Positions 36,140 to 37,392 of a stretch of DNA of 37,392 bases are shown piece after piece. The notes under the pieces are model-generated. The model made no database searches, was not told where the DNA came from, and worked only from the letters and a program-made list of their open reading frames with translations. The first letter of the stretch is position 1. Every line of letters starts with the position of its first letter. The stretch comes from Bacteroidales bacterium. Lineage in GTDB: Bacteria > Bacteroidota > Bacteroidia > Bacteroidales > UBA12170. The stretch lies in assembly GCA_021158405.1 (NCBI GenBank), contig JAGGUP010000170.1, positions 1 to 37,392 of the forward strand, in the 5' to 3' direction. The position numbers and the translations under genes are program-made.

Positions 36140-36147
36140 TAAAGATA
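36140..36147 (-). promoter_or_regulatory. Approximate -7 box for the His-rich protein gene
   Basis: The minus strand reads TATCTTTA, one base from TAnnTTTG, 20 bases upstream of the ATG. The dyad at 36158-36176 covers the upstream promoter region. Confidence 0.35.
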
Positions 36148-36157
36148 GCATAAAACT

Positions 36158-36176
36158 TTTGCAACCGAGTTGCAAA
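36158..36176. promoter_or_regulatory. Fur-family-type operator
   Basis: There is a perfect 8-3-8 dyad: TTTGCAAC at 36158-36165, CGA, GTTGCAAA at 36169-36176. It ends 1 base before the stop codon of the Fur-family gene and overlaps the -33 region of the His-rich protein promoter. Its size fits the short dyads bound by Fur/Zur/PerR-type repressors. That this regulator binds it is an inference. Confidence 0.6.
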
Positions 36177-36177
36177 C

Positions 36178-36591
36178 TTACTTTTTGCAATTTGAACAAA
36201 TACCTTTGACAACAAAGTTTGCACTGGAAAATTCAAATCCATTGGGTAAGTCTGGCTGGGGAACAGGTAAATCTTTCATACAATACGTTTTTCCGCATTT
36301 GTTGCATGAAAAATGAACATGTAAATGTTCTGGTTCGCAAGTGCAAAAATCTTCGCAAAGCGCGTATCTTAAGGAACCAGAGCCATCTTCAATTGAATGA
36401 ATAAGTTGATGCTCCTCGAAAGTTTTTAACGTCCTATAAAGAGTTGCTTTATCAGCTTTTTCAAATTTTTGTTCTAATTCAGGCAAACTTATAGCCGTTT
36501 TTTGTTCTGTTAGAACTTGCAAAACCAACTGTCGCATTGCGGTTGGTTTGATATTTTTCGAGTTCATTTTGTTGTCTATTTCCTTCTTCAT
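36178..36591 (-). CDS. Fur-family metal-responsive regulator (Zur/PerR-like)
   Basis: This 137-residue repressor-type regulator has an N-terminal winged helix (RQLVLQVLTEQKTAISLPEL and KADKATLYRTLKTFEEHQLI) and a dimerisation domain with metal ligands: EHLHVHFSCNKCGKTYC and a final CSNCKK, giving the two CxxC pairs of a structural zinc site. The H-x-H motif supplies regulatory ligands. The ATG at 36591 (MKKEID) is preferred over the TTG at 36600. The ATG at 36567 (MNSKNIKPT) is also possible. It heads the metal-efflux block and is followed directly by a dyad it could bind. Which metal it senses cannot be told. Confidence 0.85.
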   Translation of the reverse strand: MKKEIDNKMNSKNIKPTAMRQLVLQVLTEQKTAISLPELEQKFEKADKATLYRTLKTFEEHQLIHSIEDGSGSLRYALCEDFCTCEPEHLHVHFSCNKCGKTYCMKDLPVPQPDLPNGFEFSSANFVVKGICSNCKK

Positions 36592-36622
36592 CCTATCCAA
36601 TATTCAAATGTTTTTATTGGCT

Positions 36623-36630
36623 CAAAGATA
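36623..36630 (-). promoter_or_regulatory. Putative -7 box of the Fur-family gene
   Basis: The minus strand reads TATCTTTG, an exact TAnnTTTG match, 32 bases upstream of the ATG at 36591. A TTTG lies 23 bases further upstream, slightly more than the usual spacing. Confidence 0.45.
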
Positions 36631-36909
36631 ACAAATTAGCACCATGGCACAGACAAAATTACAGCTCTTTTACATCCCGATAGCTATCGCATTGGCGTCA
36701 ACCTAACAGAGATTTCAACAATTGATTGTTAGGACTTTCAATTTTTAACTTACAAACTAATAAAAGGATACAGCAACTTGCATTAAACAATACCTCTAAA
36801 GTAAAATGTAAGAAAACCGTATCCAACTATCAAGTGACAATATTAGAAAAATATTCGAAAGACTGCACATAAAATCATTAGCAAAAAAATGCGGTGCAAC
36901 TCAAAGAAA

Positions 36910-36987
36910 AGTATAGAAAATAATAACGGAATCCCACCTTGAGCGAGACCGAAATAAGGTTTTAAATTATCTACTATTTTCTATGCT
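36910..36987. repeat. Nested inverted repeat, possible structured RNA or miniature element
   Basis: Outer arms 36910-36922 and 36975-36987 pair over 13 bases with one G-U. The inner arms ACCTT and AAGGT at 36936-36940 and 36956-36960 give a smaller stem. No adjacent gene explains it. Confidence 0.4.
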
Positions 36988-37011
36988 ACTAAGGTTTATA
37001 AACACATAACT

Positions 37012-37085
37012 CTTAGCAGTTAAAGTGTTAAATTATTGCAAGACAAAATCTTATTTTTAAAATTATTGAACCTTAGCAGTTAAAG
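37012..37085. repeat. 14-bp direct repeat with 60-base period
   Basis: CTTAGCAGTTAAAG is found at 37012-37025 and 37072-37085. AATTATTG also recurs once in the interval and once near the second copy. Two copies only, so no array. Confidence 0.5.
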
Positions 37086-37260
37086 CTAACGACAACATAA
37101 TCAACCTTTTTCAGACTTACTCAATATAAATATTAACGGCGACTAAAACAAAGTTTACGTTTTATAATATAGATTCAGGAATTGTCAGCCCATTTCCATT
37201 GGAGTCCTATGGACAAATAACAACTATTCAAGAAATGCCCAAATTATTTAGCATAACTGA

Positions 37261-37392
37261 TTAATTAGGCATCATCACATAAACAGTTACCAAAATAAGA
37301 ATTAAGGATATTCCATAATAGACAGCTACCGTTTTGTGTTTTTGAATATCGTTTAATTTCTTTTTGGAAGAAACTCTACCAATTGTGATTAA
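37261..37392 (-). CDS. C-terminal end of an unidentified membrane protein (5' end outside the window)
   Basis: An open frame on the minus strand runs from the right edge to a TAA at 37261-37263 and gives 43 residues. A basic, lysine-rich stretch (VSSKKKLNDIQKHK) is followed by a hydrophobic segment (VAVYYGISLILILVTVYVMM) and a three-residue tail. This is a typical cytoplasmic loop plus last membrane helix under the positive-inside rule. The family is not recognised. The frame is open to the window edge. Confidence 0.6.
   Translation of the reverse strand, partial: LITIGRVSSKKKLNDIQKHKTVAVYYGISLILILVTVYVMMPN

Larger units (their letters stand above)
36592..37260. other. Non-coding stretch with repeats and an imperfect long hairpin
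   Basis: No credible gene in about 670 bases. A TATCTTTG -7 match for the Fur gene lies at 36623-36630 on the minus strand. A 7-bp inverted repeat CCTAACA/TGTTAGG lies at 36702-36708 and 36727-36733. A 13-bp inverted repeat (36910-36922 with 36975-36987, one G-U pair) encloses a 5-bp stem (36936-36940 with 36956-36960). A 14-bp direct repeat CTTAGCAGTTAAAG occurs at 37012-37025 and 37072-37085, exactly 60 bases apart. Confidence 0.5.

Overview
The window is typical of a low-GC member of the phylum Bacteroidota, probably anaerobic or facultative. Three things point there: promoter -7 boxes of the form TAnnTTTG in front of many genes, few strong Shine-Dalgarno sites, and several Bacteroidota-style arrangements such as an RND pump fused to its outer-membrane channel. 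No rRNA, tRNA, CRISPR array, intact transposase or prophage was recognised.

Layout. 1-665: the tail of an unidentified gene, a terminator, and a long non-coding stretch packed with hairpins. 666-15317, all on the minus strand, is housekeeping: an FKBP-type lipoprotein isomerase, the molybdenum subunit of xanthine dehydrogenase, the 2-oxoglutarate dehydrogenase pair odhA-odhB, the shikimate genes aroB-aroA, an AddB-like nuclease with a sugar-nucleotidyltransferase, and dnaA. secA (16051-19335) diverges from dnaA across an AT-rich gap.

19498-26650 is the most interesting part. A cysteine-rich Crp/Fnr regulator diverges from an eight-gene operon: DsrE-like, DsrE2-like, TusA, MvhD-like, QmoA/HdrA-like, QmoB/HdrA-like, a small winged-helix protein and a QmoC-like membrane subunit. 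It looks like a membrane complex passing electrons between protein-bound sulfane sulfur (TusA/DsrE) and the quinone pool. HdrB, lipoate-binding protein, dsrAB and aprAB are all absent, so it matches neither the sHdr pathway nor the classical Qmo-Apr pathway. A perfect dyad of the type TGTGA-N6-TCACA lies between the divergent promoters, and the regulator has a CRP-like recognition helix, which makes a testable regulatory circuit.

27071-36591 is a minus-strand metal-resistance island: a Fur-family regulator, a small His-rich membrane protein, a DUF302 protein, a CzcA-type RND pump fused to a TolC-like channel, its CzcB-type adaptor, a PII-like signalling protein and a Zn/Cd-type P1B ATPase. 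Together they would move divalent metal from the cytoplasm to the periplasm (ATPase) and from the periplasm out of the cell (RND tripartite pump). A Fur-type dyad sits just downstream of the Fur gene. 36592-37260 is non-coding with repeats, and the window ends in the C-terminal end of a membrane protein on the minus strand.

Functions rest on reading motifs by eye. No database search or structure prediction was run.
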